This document shows, in pieces, positions 1 through 8,282 of a stretch of DNA of 64,000 bases. Position 1 is the first letter of the stretch; the number at the start of each line of letters is the position of its first letter. Under the pieces are notes generated by a model. That model made no database searches, was not told where the DNA came from, and worked only from the letters and a program-made list of their open reading frames with translations. The translations under genes were made by a program, and so were the position numbers. The stretch is from Algibacter_G agarivorans. GTDB taxonomy: Bacteria > Bacteroidota > Bacteroidia > Flavobacteriales > Flavobacteriaceae. The stretch lies in the NCBI RefSeq assembly GCF_039543245.1, contig NZ_BAABJJ010000002.1, forward strand, positions 34,587 to 98,586. The letters run 5' to 3'.

Positions 1-1
1 T

Positions 2-442
2 GTTTCCGCGAAAGCGTTAAAAACAGCAAAAGAAAATGCAGATTTAAATGATGTTAATGTTGAGTTTGTAGAGGCTGATATCTTGACCGTAGGTCATGCT
101 GAACTTGTTTCAGTATCTCACAAATTTGATATCATAGTTTCCAATCCGCCTTATGTGCGAGAAAAGGAAAAGCGGTTTATGAAACCTAATGTTTTAGAAA
201 ATGAGCCTCATTTGGCACTTTTTGTAAAAGATGAAAACCCGTTACTATTTTATGAAGCGATAACACAATTTGCTTCCAGTAATTTATCGATGGGTGGGCA
301 GTTGTTTTTTGAGATTAATGAATATTTAGGACATGACATGGTTGATTTATTAAATGATAATAATTTCAAGAATATAGAGCTAAAACAAGACATTTTTAAA
401 AAAGATAGAATGATTAAGGGAGAAAAGATTAACGAATTTTAA
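2..442 (+). CDS. prmC: PrmC/HemK release-factor glutamine methyltransferase, 3' part
   Basis: The open frame enters from the left edge, so only the last 146 residues are present. The catalytic NPPYV motif that binds the target glutamine amide is intact, preceded by a strand ending in FDIIVSN. This is the hallmark of the PrmC family, which N5-methylates the GGQ glutamine of release factors RF1 and RF2 using S-adenosylmethionine. The C-terminal half matches the usual PrmC layout (a helix after NPPYV, then a GGQLFFEINE strand). Just before the NPPY strand the sequence encodes VGHAELVSVS. At DNA level this is a copy of a short genomic repeat (bases 93-118), apparently inserted in frame. It ends 35 bp before ligA. 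The family call is secure; whether the inserted peptide affects activity is unknown. Confidence 0.9.
   Translation, partial: VSAKALKTAKENADLNDVNVEFVEADILTVGHAELVSVSHKFDIIVSNPPYVREKEKRFMKPNVLENEPHLALFVKDENPLLFYEAITQFASSNLSMGGQLFFEINEYLGHDMVDLLNDNNFKNIELKQDIFKKDRMIKGEKINEF
93..118 (+). repeat. Short REP-like repeat inside prmC
   Basis: These 26 bases match the reverse complement of bases 36505-36530 at about 24 of 26 positions; that second copy is intergenic. The core, CTGAACTTGTTTCAG, is an imperfect palindrome. Inside prmC it is read in frame as VGHAELVSVS, with no stop. It looks like a mobile palindromic repeat that landed in a coding sequence. Confidence 0.65.
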
Positions 443-477
443 TTTTTTTAAATTTCAAGTAAATATTTTACAAGTAA

Positions 478-2472
478 ATGAGTGTAAAACAACAAATACA
501 AGACTTACGGAACGAACTAAGGGAGCATAATTATAATTACTATGTGCTTGATAATGCAACCATTTCAGATTATGATTTTGATGTTAAACTGAAAGAACTT
601 CAAGAATTAGAAGCTAAGTATCCCGAGTTTTTTGATGCAAATTCACCAACACAACGTGTTGGAGGAGCTGTTACCAAGAATTTTGAGACTATTCCTCATG
701 AGCATCGTATGTATTCCTTAGATAATTCATATTCTAAAGAAGATTTGCAAGATTGGGAAACCCGAATTAAAAAATTGGTAGATGGAGTGGTTCAATATAC
801 TTGTGAATTAAAATATGATGGTGCTTCTATAAGTTTAACCTATGAAAATGGCAATTTAATAAAAGCCATTACTCGAGGCGACGGATTTCAGGGTGATAAC
901 GTTACGGCAAACATAAAAACCATTAAATCAGTTCCGCTTCAATTAAAAGGAGATTATCCACCAAAGTTTGATATACGTGGTGAAATTGTATTGCCTTTTG
1001 ATGGTTTCAATAAAATGAATGAAGAACGTATTGAAATTGGTGAAGAGCCTTATAGAAACCCAAGAAATACGGCGTCAGGAAGTTTAAAATTACAGGATAG
1101 TGCTGAGGTTGCTAAGCGTCCGTTAGAATGTTTGCTTTATAATTTAACAGGTTCTAATTTAGGGATCAAGACACAATTTGAAAGTTTAGATAAAGCAAGA
1201 CAATGGGGGTTTAAAGTGCCTAAAGCAGCAAAAATAGCTAATTCTATTGATGACGTTTTAGAGTTTATTAATTATTGGGATGTGCATCGTCACGATTTGC
1301 CTTATGAAACGGATGGTGTAGTTGTTAAAGTAAACGATTTACAGCAACAAGAAGAGCTAGGTTATACGGCCAAAGCACCACGTTGGGCAATGGCTTATAA
1401 GTTTAAAGCAGAACAAGTTTCTACACGATTAAATAGTATTACGTACCAAGTTGGTCGAACGGGAGCTATAACACCCGTGGCTAATTTAGAGCCTGTAGAG
1501 TTAGCAGGAACAACTGTTAAGCGCGCCTCTTTGCACAATGCGGATCAGATTGAAAAACTAGATATAAGGGTTGGTGATGTGGTTTATGTTGAAAAGGGTG
1601 GGGAAATTATCCCCAAAATCTTAGGTGTAGATTTAAGTAAGCGTCCAGCGAATTCTGAGCCAACACAATATATAACACGATGCCCTGAATGTGAAACAGC
1701 ATTAGTTAGGCAAGAAGGCGAAGCGCAGCATTATTGCCCAAATTATAATGGATGTAATCCGCAAATTATTGGTAGAATACAGCATTTTATATCCAGAAAA
1801 GCTATGGATATTGATGGTTTAGGAGGAGAAACTGTGGCGCTTTTGGTAAATGAAGGTTTGATTAAAAATTATTCAGATTTATATGAATTAACCAAAGATC
1901 AGGTTATTCCGCTAGAACGCATGGCTGAAAAAAGTGCAGAGAATTTAATTCAGGGTATTGAGCAATCAAAAAACATTCCTTTTGAGCGTGTGCTTTATGC
2001 TTTAGGTATTCGGTACGTTGGAGAAACTGTGGCAAAAAAGTTGGCAAAACATTATAAGCGTATAGATGCTATTGCTGTTGCTTCGCAAGATGAATTGGTG
2101 AACGTTGATGAAATTGGTGTTAAGATAGCTGAAAGTGTTACTGCTTTTTTTGCTTCAGAAGAAAATGCCACTATTATTAATAGGTTAAAAGTTTTTGGGG
2201 TTCAGTTAGAAATGTCTGCAGAGCAGCTTATCGGACAGACCGATAAATTAAAAGGTGATATTGTTGTTGTCTCTGGAGTTTTTCATTCGGTTTCTAGAAA
2301 TGAGCTTAAAAAACTTATTGAAGACAATGGGGGAAAGGTGAGTAGTTCTATTTCTTCAAAAACAAGTTATATAGTAGCTGGAGATAATATGGGGCCAAGT
2401 AAAAAAGACAAGGCAGAAAAGCTAAATATTTCATTAATAAACGAGTATGAATTCTTACAAAAATTAATGTAA
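478..2472 (+). CDS. ligA: NAD-dependent DNA ligase LigA
   Basis: The 664-residue length is normal for LigA, which seals nicks in double-stranded DNA during replication and repair using NAD+. The adenylated lysine is K112 in the motif CELKYDGAS. The N-terminal Ia domain (HxxYY-like NYNYYVLD, residues about 18-25) precedes it. An OB-fold follows, then a four-cysteine zinc finger (C402, C405, C420, C426), helix-hairpin-helix repeats (about 430-580) and a C-terminal BRCT domain from about residue 588. All expected parts are present. It lies 35 bp after prmC on the same strand and may be cotranscribed with it. The ATG at 478 is the only start compatible with the conserved N-terminus. Confidence 0.98.
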   Translation: MSVKQQIQDLRNELREHNYNYYVLDNATISDYDFDVKLKELQELEAKYPEFFDANSPTQRVGGAVTKNFETIPHEHRMYSLDNSYSKEDLQDWETRIKKLVDGVVQYTCELKYDGASISLTYENGNLIKAITRGDGFQGDNVTANIKTIKSVPLQLKGDYPPKFDIRGEIVLPFDGFNKMNEERIEIGEEPYRNPRNTASGSLKLQDSAEVAKRPLECLLYNLTGSNLGIKTQFESLDKARQWGFKVPKAAKIANSIDDVLEFINYWDVHRHDLPYETDGVVVKVNDLQQQEELGYTAKAPRWAMAYKFKAEQVSTRLNSITYQVGRTGAITPVANLEPVELAGTTVKRASLHNADQIEKLDIRVGDVVYVEKGGEIIPKILGVDLSKRPANSEPTQYITRCPECETALVRQEGEAQHYCPNYNGCNPQIIGRIQHFISRKAMDIDGLGGETVALLVNEGLIKNYSDLYELTKDQVIPLERMAEKSAENLIQGIEQSKNIPFERVLYALGIRYVGETVAKKLAKHYKRIDAIAVASQDELVNVDEIGVKIAESVTAFFASEENATIINRLKVFGVQLEMSAEQLIGQTDKLKGDIVVVSGVFHSVSRNELKKLIEDNGGKVSSSISSKTSYIVAGDNMGPSKKDKAEKLNISLINEYEFLQKLM

Positions 2473-2527
2473 TTTTATTTTTTATCGATAAAAAGTCGTT
2501 TTTATACGTTTAATTGCAATATTTTAT

Positions 2528-2535
2528 TATATTTG
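2528..2535 (+). promoter_or_regulatory. Bacteroidota -7 element (TATATTTG)
   Basis: TATATTTG fits the TAnnTTTG -7 consensus of the primary Bacteroidota sigma factor and lies 23 bp before the ATG of the following membrane protein gene. No well-spaced TTG -33 element was seen. Confidence 0.5.
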
Positions 2536-2558
2536 TCTTCTAATTGTAAATTACTATT

Positions 2559-3296
2559 ATGTACAAGTCGAAAGTCTTGGTAGGATTTGTTTTAGTGTTA
2601 TATGTGTTGTTCGTTATTTTTGAGTTTACGGGCAATAGTGATGTGGCATATTACTTGAATTCTCTCATTATACCGGTGATAACATTGATTTATATGTTAT
2701 TTGTAAATAAGAAAAATATTTTCTTTTTGATGTTTTTATTATGTTATTCAATGTCAGATTTATTAGGAGTCATAATTTACAGTATTCCTTTTAATGAAGA
2801 TTCAATAATGTATGATTTTGATTATTATATAGGAAATTCATTATATATATTAGCTTATGCATTCTTGTTTATAAAGATTGCCAAATCAATTAGTTTCTTT
2901 CATGTCTTAAAAAATTTCAAAATTCATTTAGTTGTTTTAACTATTTTGAATGTATATCTGGTTTATGTCTTACAGATGATTCTCAATCCGTATGATGGCA
3001 TGTATAACAACTATTATCTGGAGCTAACATATAATATAGTGATGCTTTCATTGTTATCTGTAGCGTTATTAAATTATTTCTTTAGAGATGATAAAAAGTC
3101 CTTGTATATGTTTTTAGGAGCTTTATGTATTGTTTTTTCTGAAGTTATTGACGTAGCTTATCTTTATATTGCCCAACGATGCATATTAAATGTTTTAGCT
3201 ACTACGCTTGCTGTTGCTGCCTTTTATTTCTTTTATCAACAATCAAAGCTAGTAAACAAGGTTAATGAAGAAGAGAAGTATATGGTTATGGAATAG
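2559..3296 (+). CDS. Multi-pass membrane protein of unknown function
   Basis: A 245-residue protein made almost entirely of hydrophobic helices. Seven or eight membrane segments can be placed at roughly residues 5-22, 32-50, 54-72, 88-106, 122-142, 155-173, 182-203 and 207-225, followed by a short charged tail. The spacing suggests a seven-to-eight-helix integral membrane protein of the inner membrane. I see no catalytic or transport motif and do not recognise the family with confidence; YhhN-like proteins have a comparable all-helical layout, but this is only a guess. It has its own -7 promoter element at 2528 and is followed 7 bp later by a convergent DoxX-like gene. Confidence 0.75.
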   Translation: MYKSKVLVGFVLVLYVLFVIFEFTGNSDVAYYLNSLIIPVITLIYMLFVNKKNIFFLMFLLCYSMSDLLGVIIYSIPFNEDSIMYDFDYYIGNSLYILAYAFLFIKIAKSISFFHVLKNFKIHLVVLTILNVYLVYVLQMILNPYDGMYNNYYLELTYNIVMLSLLSVALLNYFFRDDKKSLYMFLGALCIVFSEVIDVAYLYIAQRCILNVLATTLAVAAFYFFYQQSKLVNKVNEEEKYMVME

Positions 3297-3303
3297 AGGA
3301 GTC

Positions 3304-3684
3304 TTATGACTTTTTAATAAACGGAATATCTTTTCTGTGGATATAGAGAATAATTGCAGAAAGTATAAATGTAACAATTGCGGTTATAAATAATACGCCA
3401 CCATCATTCTTTACTTCAATGCCTAACTGAGTTAGATGCATTATCATAGCACCCCCAATAATTCCTAATGTAAGTGTTGCGCCAACCCAAACGGTTTTAG
3501 GTATAAGCAATAATATCCCTGCAAGGAGTTCTAATATGCCAATACTTATTCTTCCAACAGGCTCTAAACCTACTTTTTCAAATATGTAAACACTGTCTGG
3601 ATGTGCAGAGAATTTAAAACGTAAAGTTTGAATTAAAATAATGGCAACTAGTAGTCGTAAAGCTAACGGTATGTATTTTTTCAT
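3304..3684 (-). CDS. DoxX-family membrane protein
   Basis: The 126-residue protein has four predicted membrane helices (about residues 7-23, 45-62, 66-84 and 95-115). It carries the DoxX-like pattern of a first helix ending in ...LRFKFS, then a helix of the ILELLAGILLLIP type. DoxX proteins are small inner-membrane proteins linked to redox or thiol stress in various bacteria, but their biochemical role is poorly defined, so no substrate can be named. The gene lies downstream of the split 5'-nucleotidase genes on the same strand with a 59-bp gap, and could be their distal cistron. Confidence 0.75.
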   Translation of the reverse strand: MKKYIPLALRLLVAIILIQTLRFKFSAHPDSVYIFEKVGLEPVGRISIGILELLAGILLLIPKTVWVGATLTLGIIGGAMIMHLTQLGIEVKNDGGVLFITAIVTFILSAIILYIHRKDIPFIKKS

Positions 3685-3743
3685 CGTATAAATTTTATAT
3701 TCAGACGCTTTCTTTTTGAAAAACTATCACAGATTATAGAAAT

Positions 3744-4661
3744 TTAGACAATTATAGAAGTTCCGTTTGCCGATTTGCCTTTGTTTGTATCGAAATAGAA
3801 ATCTATTCGACCTAGATTAATGCCGTAACAGCCTACTTGGTTAACCAGCATGCTTTTTTCTTCGCTATTTTTGACAATAGTTGGTTTTGGAAGAAAAGTA
3901 TGGGTATGGCCTCCAATAATTAAATCAATGTCTTTTGTGGTTTTAGCTAATTTTAAATCACTTATTTTGTTTGGGTTGTTTTTATAGTAGTACCCTAAAT
4001 GCGATAAGCAAATGATTAAGTCGCATTGTTGGTCTTCCTTCAAAATACGGGTCATATCTTGAGAAATTTCAATAGGGTCTAAATATTTGGTTTCTTTAAA
4101 CATAGAAGGGGTTACCAATCCGTTTAATTCAATTCCTAAACCAAAAACCCCTATTTTAATACCATCTTTTTTGAACATTTTATAAGGTTTGGTATGTGTG
4201 TCCATTATGGTGTTTGAAAAATCATAATTTGCAGAAATAAACTGGAATTCTGCATGTGGTAATTGCGCATACAAGCCATCAATTCCATTGTCGAAATCAT
4301 GATTGCCAATAGTGGCAGCGTCATATTTAAGTTTGCTCATGAGTTTAAACTCCAATTCGCCACCATAATAATTAAAGTAGGGTGTGCCTTGAAAAATATC
4401 ACCGGCATCAAGCAATAAGGTATTTGGGTTTTCTTTTCTAATAGAATCAATTAAACTAGCCCGTCTTGCAACGCCTCCTTTATTAGCATTTCTACCATCT
4501 TCAGGACCAAAAGGATCAATATGGCTGTGCACATCGTTAGTGTGTAAAATGGTGATTTTAGTAGTTTTCTCCTTATAGGTAAACGATTGTAAACCTAAGC
4601 TTCCAAGAGTTACTAAAGCGGTTCCAGCTGATGCTTGCTGAATAAAATCTCTGCGCTTCAT
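3744..4661 (-). CDS. 5'-nucleotidase-type metallophosphoesterase (catalytic half), Tat-type signal
   Basis: A 305-residue calcineurin-like phosphoesterase. The dimetal motifs are visible: D43-x-H45 in HTNDVHSH, D88 in DAGD, GNHD at 119-122, a histidine in CLSHLG and the terminal GGHTHTF. These match the N-terminal catalytic domain of UshA/5'-nucleotidases, which hydrolyse periplasmic nucleotides or UDP-sugars. The start has a twin-arginine pattern (RRDF at residues 3-6) followed by a hydrophobic stretch, suggesting Tat export. The UshA C-terminal substrate-binding domain is absent here and is instead encoded by the gene just upstream (4670-5428), with 8 bp between them. The pair probably forms one enzyme from two polypeptides. 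Confidence 0.9.
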   Translation of the reverse strand: MKRRDFIQQASAGTALVTLGSLGLQSFTYKEKTTKITILHTNDVHSHIDPFGPEDGRNANKGGVARRASLIDSIRKENPNTLLLDAGDIFQGTPYFNYYGGELEFKLMSKLKYDAATIGNHDFDNGIDGLYAQLPHAEFQFISANYDFSNTIMDTHTKPYKMFKKDGIKIGVFGLGIELNGLVTPSMFKETKYLDPIEISQDMTRILKEDQQCDLIICLSHLGYYYKNNPNKISDLKLAKTTKDIDLIIGGHTHTFLPKPTIVKNSEEKSMLVNQVGCYGINLGRIDFYFDTNKGKSANGTSIIV

Positions 4662-4669
4662 AATGCATT

Positions 4670-5428
4670 TTAATGAATTTGAGTAAATCTATCGTCTCTA
4701 ACGGGATTAATAGTATCGGCTTTTATAAAATGATCTATTAAAGCATTTCTAATTTTATAATTTAAAACATAAAGGCTATCATTTGTTTTAAAAAAACTCA
4801 TGTTATCACCACCATTGTACAAATAATCATTGGTGGCTACATAATAGGTTCTGTTTAAGTCTATGGGCTTCCCTTTTATTTTGGCGTCAACAATTTTAAA
4901 ATCTTTATCCAAGGTAAGCTTAAGTTTAGATATGGGATGCGCTCTTTTTGCTCTACTTAAATAGTTGATTAATTGATTAATTTGAGCGCTTTTTAAAGCA
5001 ACTACAACAATACTGTTTTCAAAAGGCATCAACTTAAAAGCGGTTCTTTTGGTAATATGTCCTTTTGGTAAAATAGACCGAATACTACCGTAATTAAGCA
5101 GCACCATATCAATGTTTTTTTCTGTTCTGCCATTAAAAATAGGATTGGCTTCATCATAAACAGCATCAGCCATAAAATTTCCTAAAGCCGTATTAAATTC
5201 GCCATCAGTTTTTGAATAGGTATCAACGGCATAGGCTAAAACACTATCTAAATCTTTCTGGATATGATCTCTGAAGGGTTTAATGAAAGTCTCTATTTCA
5301 GGGTCTATAGCAAGTGTGTCTGTAATCTGAATTTGCTTTCCTTCGATTTTTGAAAGCTCCATTTTTTGGTTTTTACAACTCGAAAAAACAAAAATATTTA
5401 ACAAAATAAATAAATGTGTAAACCTCAT
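4670..5428 (-). CDS. 5'-nucleotidase C-terminal domain lipoprotein
   Basis: From the ATG at 5428 the protein has 252 residues. It begins with a lipoprotein signal ending in FVFSSC, so it should be anchored to a membrane on the outer face of the inner membrane or at the outer membrane. An upstream ATG at 5479 would add 17 residues before the signal and is unlikely. The rest matches the 5_nucleotid_C domain, with NYGSIRS, LMPFENSIVVV and the substrate-ring motif TNDYLYNGGDNMSFF. There is no metallophosphoesterase domain; that is supplied by the next gene downstream (3744-4661), 8 bp away. The order (C-domain first, N-domain second) and separate export signals argue for two real genes rather than one broken one. 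Confidence 0.88.
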   Translation of the reverse strand: MRFTHLFILLNIFVFSSCKNQKMELSKIEGKQIQITDTLAIDPEIETFIKPFRDHIQKDLDSVLAYAVDTYSKTDGEFNTALGNFMADAVYDEANPIFNGRTEKNIDMVLLNYGSIRSILPKGHITKRTAFKLMPFENSIVVVALKSAQINQLINYLSRAKRAHPISKLKLTLDKDFKIVDAKIKGKPIDLNRTYYVATNDYLYNGGDNMSFFKTNDSLYVLNYKIRNALIDHFIKADTINPVRDDRFTQIH

Positions 5429-5461
5429 AATATAAAAAAGAAAATTTGAACGTACTTTTGT

Positions 5462-5469
5462 TACCTTTG
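5462..5469 (+). promoter_or_regulatory. -7 element TACCTTTG, facing a divergent near-copy
   Basis: TACCTTTG fits TAnnTTTG and lies 18 bp before the ATG at 5488. The bases immediately after (5472-5480) form an imperfect mirror element on the other strand (TATGCTTTG), pointing toward the gene starting at 5428. The two transcripts would therefore start almost on top of each other. Confidence 0.55.
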
Positions 5470-5487
5470 CGCAAAGCATAAAGATAA

Positions 5488-6006
5488 ATGATTTTAAAGG
5501 GTTTTAAAGAAAAATCTAATAAAAAGTACTTAAACAAATTGTTGTCTGAAAGACAGGTAAATGTTAACGATGACAAGTTAATAAGTTTAGGAATTATCTT
5601 TAATATTGATGAAATTCATGATTTTGAATCATTTCGAAAACTATCGGATTTCATAAAAGTTAGACCAAATAAATTAAAGATTATTGCATTTTCTGAAAGT
5701 AAGAAAGGCGATATATATGCGTGGGATGAGTGTTATAACTTAAAAGATTTTGGTTGGAACGGAAAAATTAAAAACGCTGATTTACAAGAGTTTTTGGATG
5801 TCCCGTTTGATATTCTGATTAGTTATTATGAAAAAGATGTTTTAGAATTAAAATTGATGACCGCTAAGTCAAAAGCAAAATTTAAAATAGGCATTTTGCA
5901 AACAGATGAACGTTTAAACGATTTGATTATTAAAACCAGTCTAAAACAGTTTGAAATATTTAAAAAAGAAGTTTTTAAGTACCTAAATATATTAAATAAA
6001 ATATAG
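5488..6006 (+). CDS. DUF6913-type conserved flavobacterial protein
   Basis: A 172-residue soluble, lysine-rich protein without a signal peptide or membrane helix. The body resembles a protein widespread in Flavobacteriia and usually annotated DUF6913, with a DFGWNGKI motif near residue 90 and a C-terminal helix-rich half (LMTAKSKAKFKIGI..). No catalytic motif is obvious and its function is not known. It ends 5 bp before dapA, so the two genes are almost certainly one transcription unit, which hints at a housekeeping role but does not define one. A strong -7 element sits 18 bp upstream of the start. Confidence 0.75.
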   Translation: MILKGFKEKSNKKYLNKLLSERQVNVNDDKLISLGIIFNIDEIHDFESFRKLSDFIKVRPNKLKIIAFSESKKGDIYAWDECYNLKDFGWNGKIKNADLQEFLDVPFDILISYYEKDVLELKLMTAKSKAKFKIGILQTDERLNDLIIKTSLKQFEIFKKEVFKYLNILNKI

Positions 6007-6011
6007 TAAAA

Positions 6012-6890
6012 ATGAATAATAAGTTTCTAGGAACTGGAGTGGCATTGGTAACCCCTTTTAAGGTAGATTTAAGTATAGATCATGAGGCCTTAGCCAATAT
6101 TGTAAATTATAATATTGATAGTGGTACGGAGTACCTTGTGATTTGTGGTACAACTGGAGAAAACGTAACACTTACAAAACAAGAAAAAAAGGAAGTTGTT
6201 GCAACTATTTCTAAAGCTAATAACGGAAGAGTGCCTATGGTATTAGGTATTGGAGGTAATAATACGACTCAAGTAATTGAAGAAATAAAATCAACTGATT
6301 TGAGTAAAATAGATGCTATTTTATCGGTGTCGCCATATTATAGTAAACCAACACAAGAAGGTGTTTATCAGCATTTCAAGGCCATTGCAGAGGTGTCGCC
6401 TGTTGATATCATTTTATACAATGTGCCTGGACGTACTTCAAAGAATGTTGAGGTGGAAACAACTTTAAGGCTGGCAAACGATTTTAAAAACGTTATTGCT
6501 GTTAAAGAGGCTGGAAATAATATGTCGCAATATCTAGAGTTGATAAAGAATAAACCAGAAGATTTTTTAGTAATTTCTGGCGATGATGATTTAGCTTTGG
6601 GAGTTGTTTTAGCAGGTGGGGCAGGTGTTATTTCTGTAATAGGACAAGGGTTTCCTGAGGCGTTTTCTAATATGATTCGTTTAGGATTAAAGGGTAATGC
6701 TAAAGAGGCATATAAACTTCATTTTAAGTTAATGGATGTTATTAGTTATATTTTTGAAGAAAATAATCCAGCGGGAATTAAAGCGGTTTTTGAAGCTTTA
6801 AAATTGTGCCAAGACACCGTTCGATTGCCATTAGTTCCAGCATCAAATCAATTAAAACAAAAGATTGCAGATTTTGTAAATAATTTTTAA
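6012..6890 (+). CDS. dapA: 4-hydroxy-tetrahydrodipicolinate synthase DapA
   Basis: The 292-residue length is typical for DapA, which condenses pyruvate with aspartate semialdehyde in the diaminopimelate/lysine pathway that feeds peptidoglycan synthesis. The pyruvate Schiff-base lysine is K165 (in AVKEAG). The catalytic-triad tyrosine is Y136 in ILYNVPGRTS, and the GTTGE motif near residue 46 binds the pyruvate carboxylate. The TIM-barrel C-terminal glycine motif (GAGVISVIGQG) is present. It is the second gene of a tight pair with the DUF6913 gene. Confidence 0.97.
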   Translation: MNNKFLGTGVALVTPFKVDLSIDHEALANIVNYNIDSGTEYLVICGTTGENVTLTKQEKKEVVATISKANNGRVPMVLGIGGNNTTQVIEEIKSTDLSKIDAILSVSPYYSKPTQEGVYQHFKAIAEVSPVDIILYNVPGRTSKNVEVETTLRLANDFKNVIAVKEAGNNMSQYLELIKNKPEDFLVISGDDDLALGVVLAGGAGVISVIGQGFPEAFSNMIRLGLKGNAKEAYKLHFKLMDVISYIFEENNPAGIKAVFEALKLCQDTVRLPLVPASNQLKQKIADFVNNF

Positions 6891-6984
6891 GAGCCTGTTA
6901 AATATTACTTAAACCTTATGATTGCTGACTTTAAGCCGTTATTTTAGCCTCAAAATAATATTTTTAAAATCCATATTAATAGCG

Positions 6985-6992
6985 TATTTTTG
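6985..6992 (+). promoter_or_regulatory. -7 element TATTTTTG upstream of bamD
   Basis: TATTTTTG fits TAnnTTTG and lies 19 bp before the bamD ATG in an AT-rich 121-bp gap after dapA. No convincing -33 TTG at the right distance. Confidence 0.5.
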
Positions 6993-7011
6993 CATGCTGT
7001 ATTAAAAATCT

Positions 7012-7851
7012 ATGAACAAATTTTTTTACATATTATTAGTATTTACTGTTTTAAATAGCTGTAGCGAGTATCAAAAGGCTTTAAAAGCTGATGGAGAAGG
7101 GGCTATTGCAGAAAAGTTTAAAATGGGAGAAACCCTATATGAAGAGGGTAAATTTGAAAAAGCGAATAGGCTTTTTGCTCAAATTGTACCAAATTACAGA
7201 GGGAAACCACAAGCTGAAAAACTCATGTACTTGTATTCTAATTCATTTTATAAAATGGGTGATTACTATGTTTCGGGATATCAGTTTGAGCGTTTTGCAG
7301 CAAGTTATCCTAAAAGTGAGAAGTTAGAAGAAGCATCTTTTTTAAGCGCAAAAAGTTCTTATATGCTGTCACCAGTATATACTAAAGACCAAACTGAAAC
7401 TAAAGAAGCTATTGAAAAACTTCAAGAGTTTATTAATGTTTATCCGGATTCTGAATATGCCACTGAAGCTAGTAAATTAGTACAAGAGTTAGATTTTAAG
7501 CTTGAAAAAAAGTCCTATAGTATAGCAAAACAGTATAACCAAATATCAGACTATCCAGCTTCTGTAAGGTCGTTTGATAATTTTATATTTGAATTCCCAG
7601 GTTCATCACTACGTGAAGATGCTTTGTTTTATAGATTGGATTCTGCATATAAGCTAGCTATGAACAGTGTGGAATTAAAAAAAACATTACAATTCGGAAT
7701 AGTAAATTTAAAAAAGCAACGTCTTGAAACGGCAAAGGAATATTCTGATATATTCAAAAGTTCTTTTGTCAATTCTAAGTATATTAAAGATGTAAATAGT
7801 ATGGCAGTTGCTATAGAAGAAGAATTAAAAAATTACAGCACAAAAAGTTAA
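7012..7851 (+). CDS. bamD: Outer membrane assembly lipoprotein BamD
   Basis: The 279-residue protein starts with a lipoprotein signal (LLVFTVLNSC, lipid-modified cysteine near residue 17). It continues with tandem TPR-like helical repeats: an ETLYEEGKFEKA repeat, then YQFERFAASYPKS and QEFINVYPDSEYATEA. This is the layout of BamD, the periplasmic lipoprotein of the BAM complex that folds beta-barrel proteins into the outer membrane with BamA. It heads an operon-like run bamD, omega, coaBC, DUF4835, recN that is conserved in Flavobacteriia. The start is fixed by the signal peptide. Confidence 0.93.
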   Translation: MNKFFYILLVFTVLNSCSEYQKALKADGEGAIAEKFKMGETLYEEGKFEKANRLFAQIVPNYRGKPQAEKLMYLYSNSFYKMGDYYVSGYQFERFAASYPKSEKLEEASFLSAKSSYMLSPVYTKDQTETKEAIEKLQEFINVYPDSEYATEASKLVQELDFKLEKKSYSIAKQYNQISDYPASVRSFDNFIFEFPGSSLREDALFYRLDSAYKLAMNSVELKKTLQFGIVNLKKQRLETAKEYSDIFKSSFVNSKYIKDVNSMAVAIEEELKNYSTKS

Positions 7852-7862
7852 ATAATATCACA

Positions 7863-8192
7863 ATGGATTTAAAAAAAACCAATGCTCCAGTTAATACGGT
7901 AACGTACGACAGAAATCAGATAGATGAGCCAACAGAAAATATCTATGAGTCAATTTCTATCATTGCAAGACGTGCAGAGCAAATTAACACAGAGATAAAG
8001 AAAGAACTAATCGATAAGTTAGAAGAATTTGCGACTTATAACGATAGTCTTGAAGAAATCTTTGAAAACAAAGAGCAAATCGAGGTTTCTAAATTTTACG
8101 AAAAATTGCCAAAGCCTCATTCATTAGCCGTTCAAGAATGGTTAACAGATAAAATATATTTTAGAAATACAGAGGAAGGTTCTCAGGAATAA
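7863..8192 (+). CDS. rpoZ: RNA polymerase omega subunit (Bacteroidota type)
   Basis: A 109-residue protein of the Bacteroidota omega/Rpb6 type. The characteristic core is NIYESISIIARRAEQIN, corresponding to the omega segment that clamps the C-terminal tail of the beta' subunit, followed by an acidic C-terminal half ending in LPKPHSLAVQEWL. Omega supports RNA polymerase assembly. It lies 11 bp after bamD and about 90 bp before coaBC, a conserved neighbourhood in this family, which supports the identification despite low similarity to the proteobacterial protein. Confidence 0.88.
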   Translation: MDLKKTNAPVNTVTYDRNQIDEPTENIYESISIIARRAEQINTEIKKELIDKLEEFATYNDSLEEIFENKEQIEVSKFYEKLPKPHSLAVQEWLTDKIYFRNTEEGSQE

Positions 8193-8282
8193 TTTCTAAA
8201 TTTAAGCACCATTTTATAAACTCCAAAACCGTTTTAATAAATGGCTTTGGAGTTTATTTCGTTATTAATCACAAGCTTTTTT

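Noticed and set aside
3744..5428. Split 5'-nucleotidase seen as one frameshifted gene
   Set aside because: The domain order is reversed relative to a single UshA, and each part has its own export signal, so two genes are more likely.
8241..8282. Earlier ATG for coaBC
   Set aside because: It adds a hydrophobic 14-residue leader absent from this cytosolic enzyme family; the ATG at 8283 fits the conserved N-terminus.
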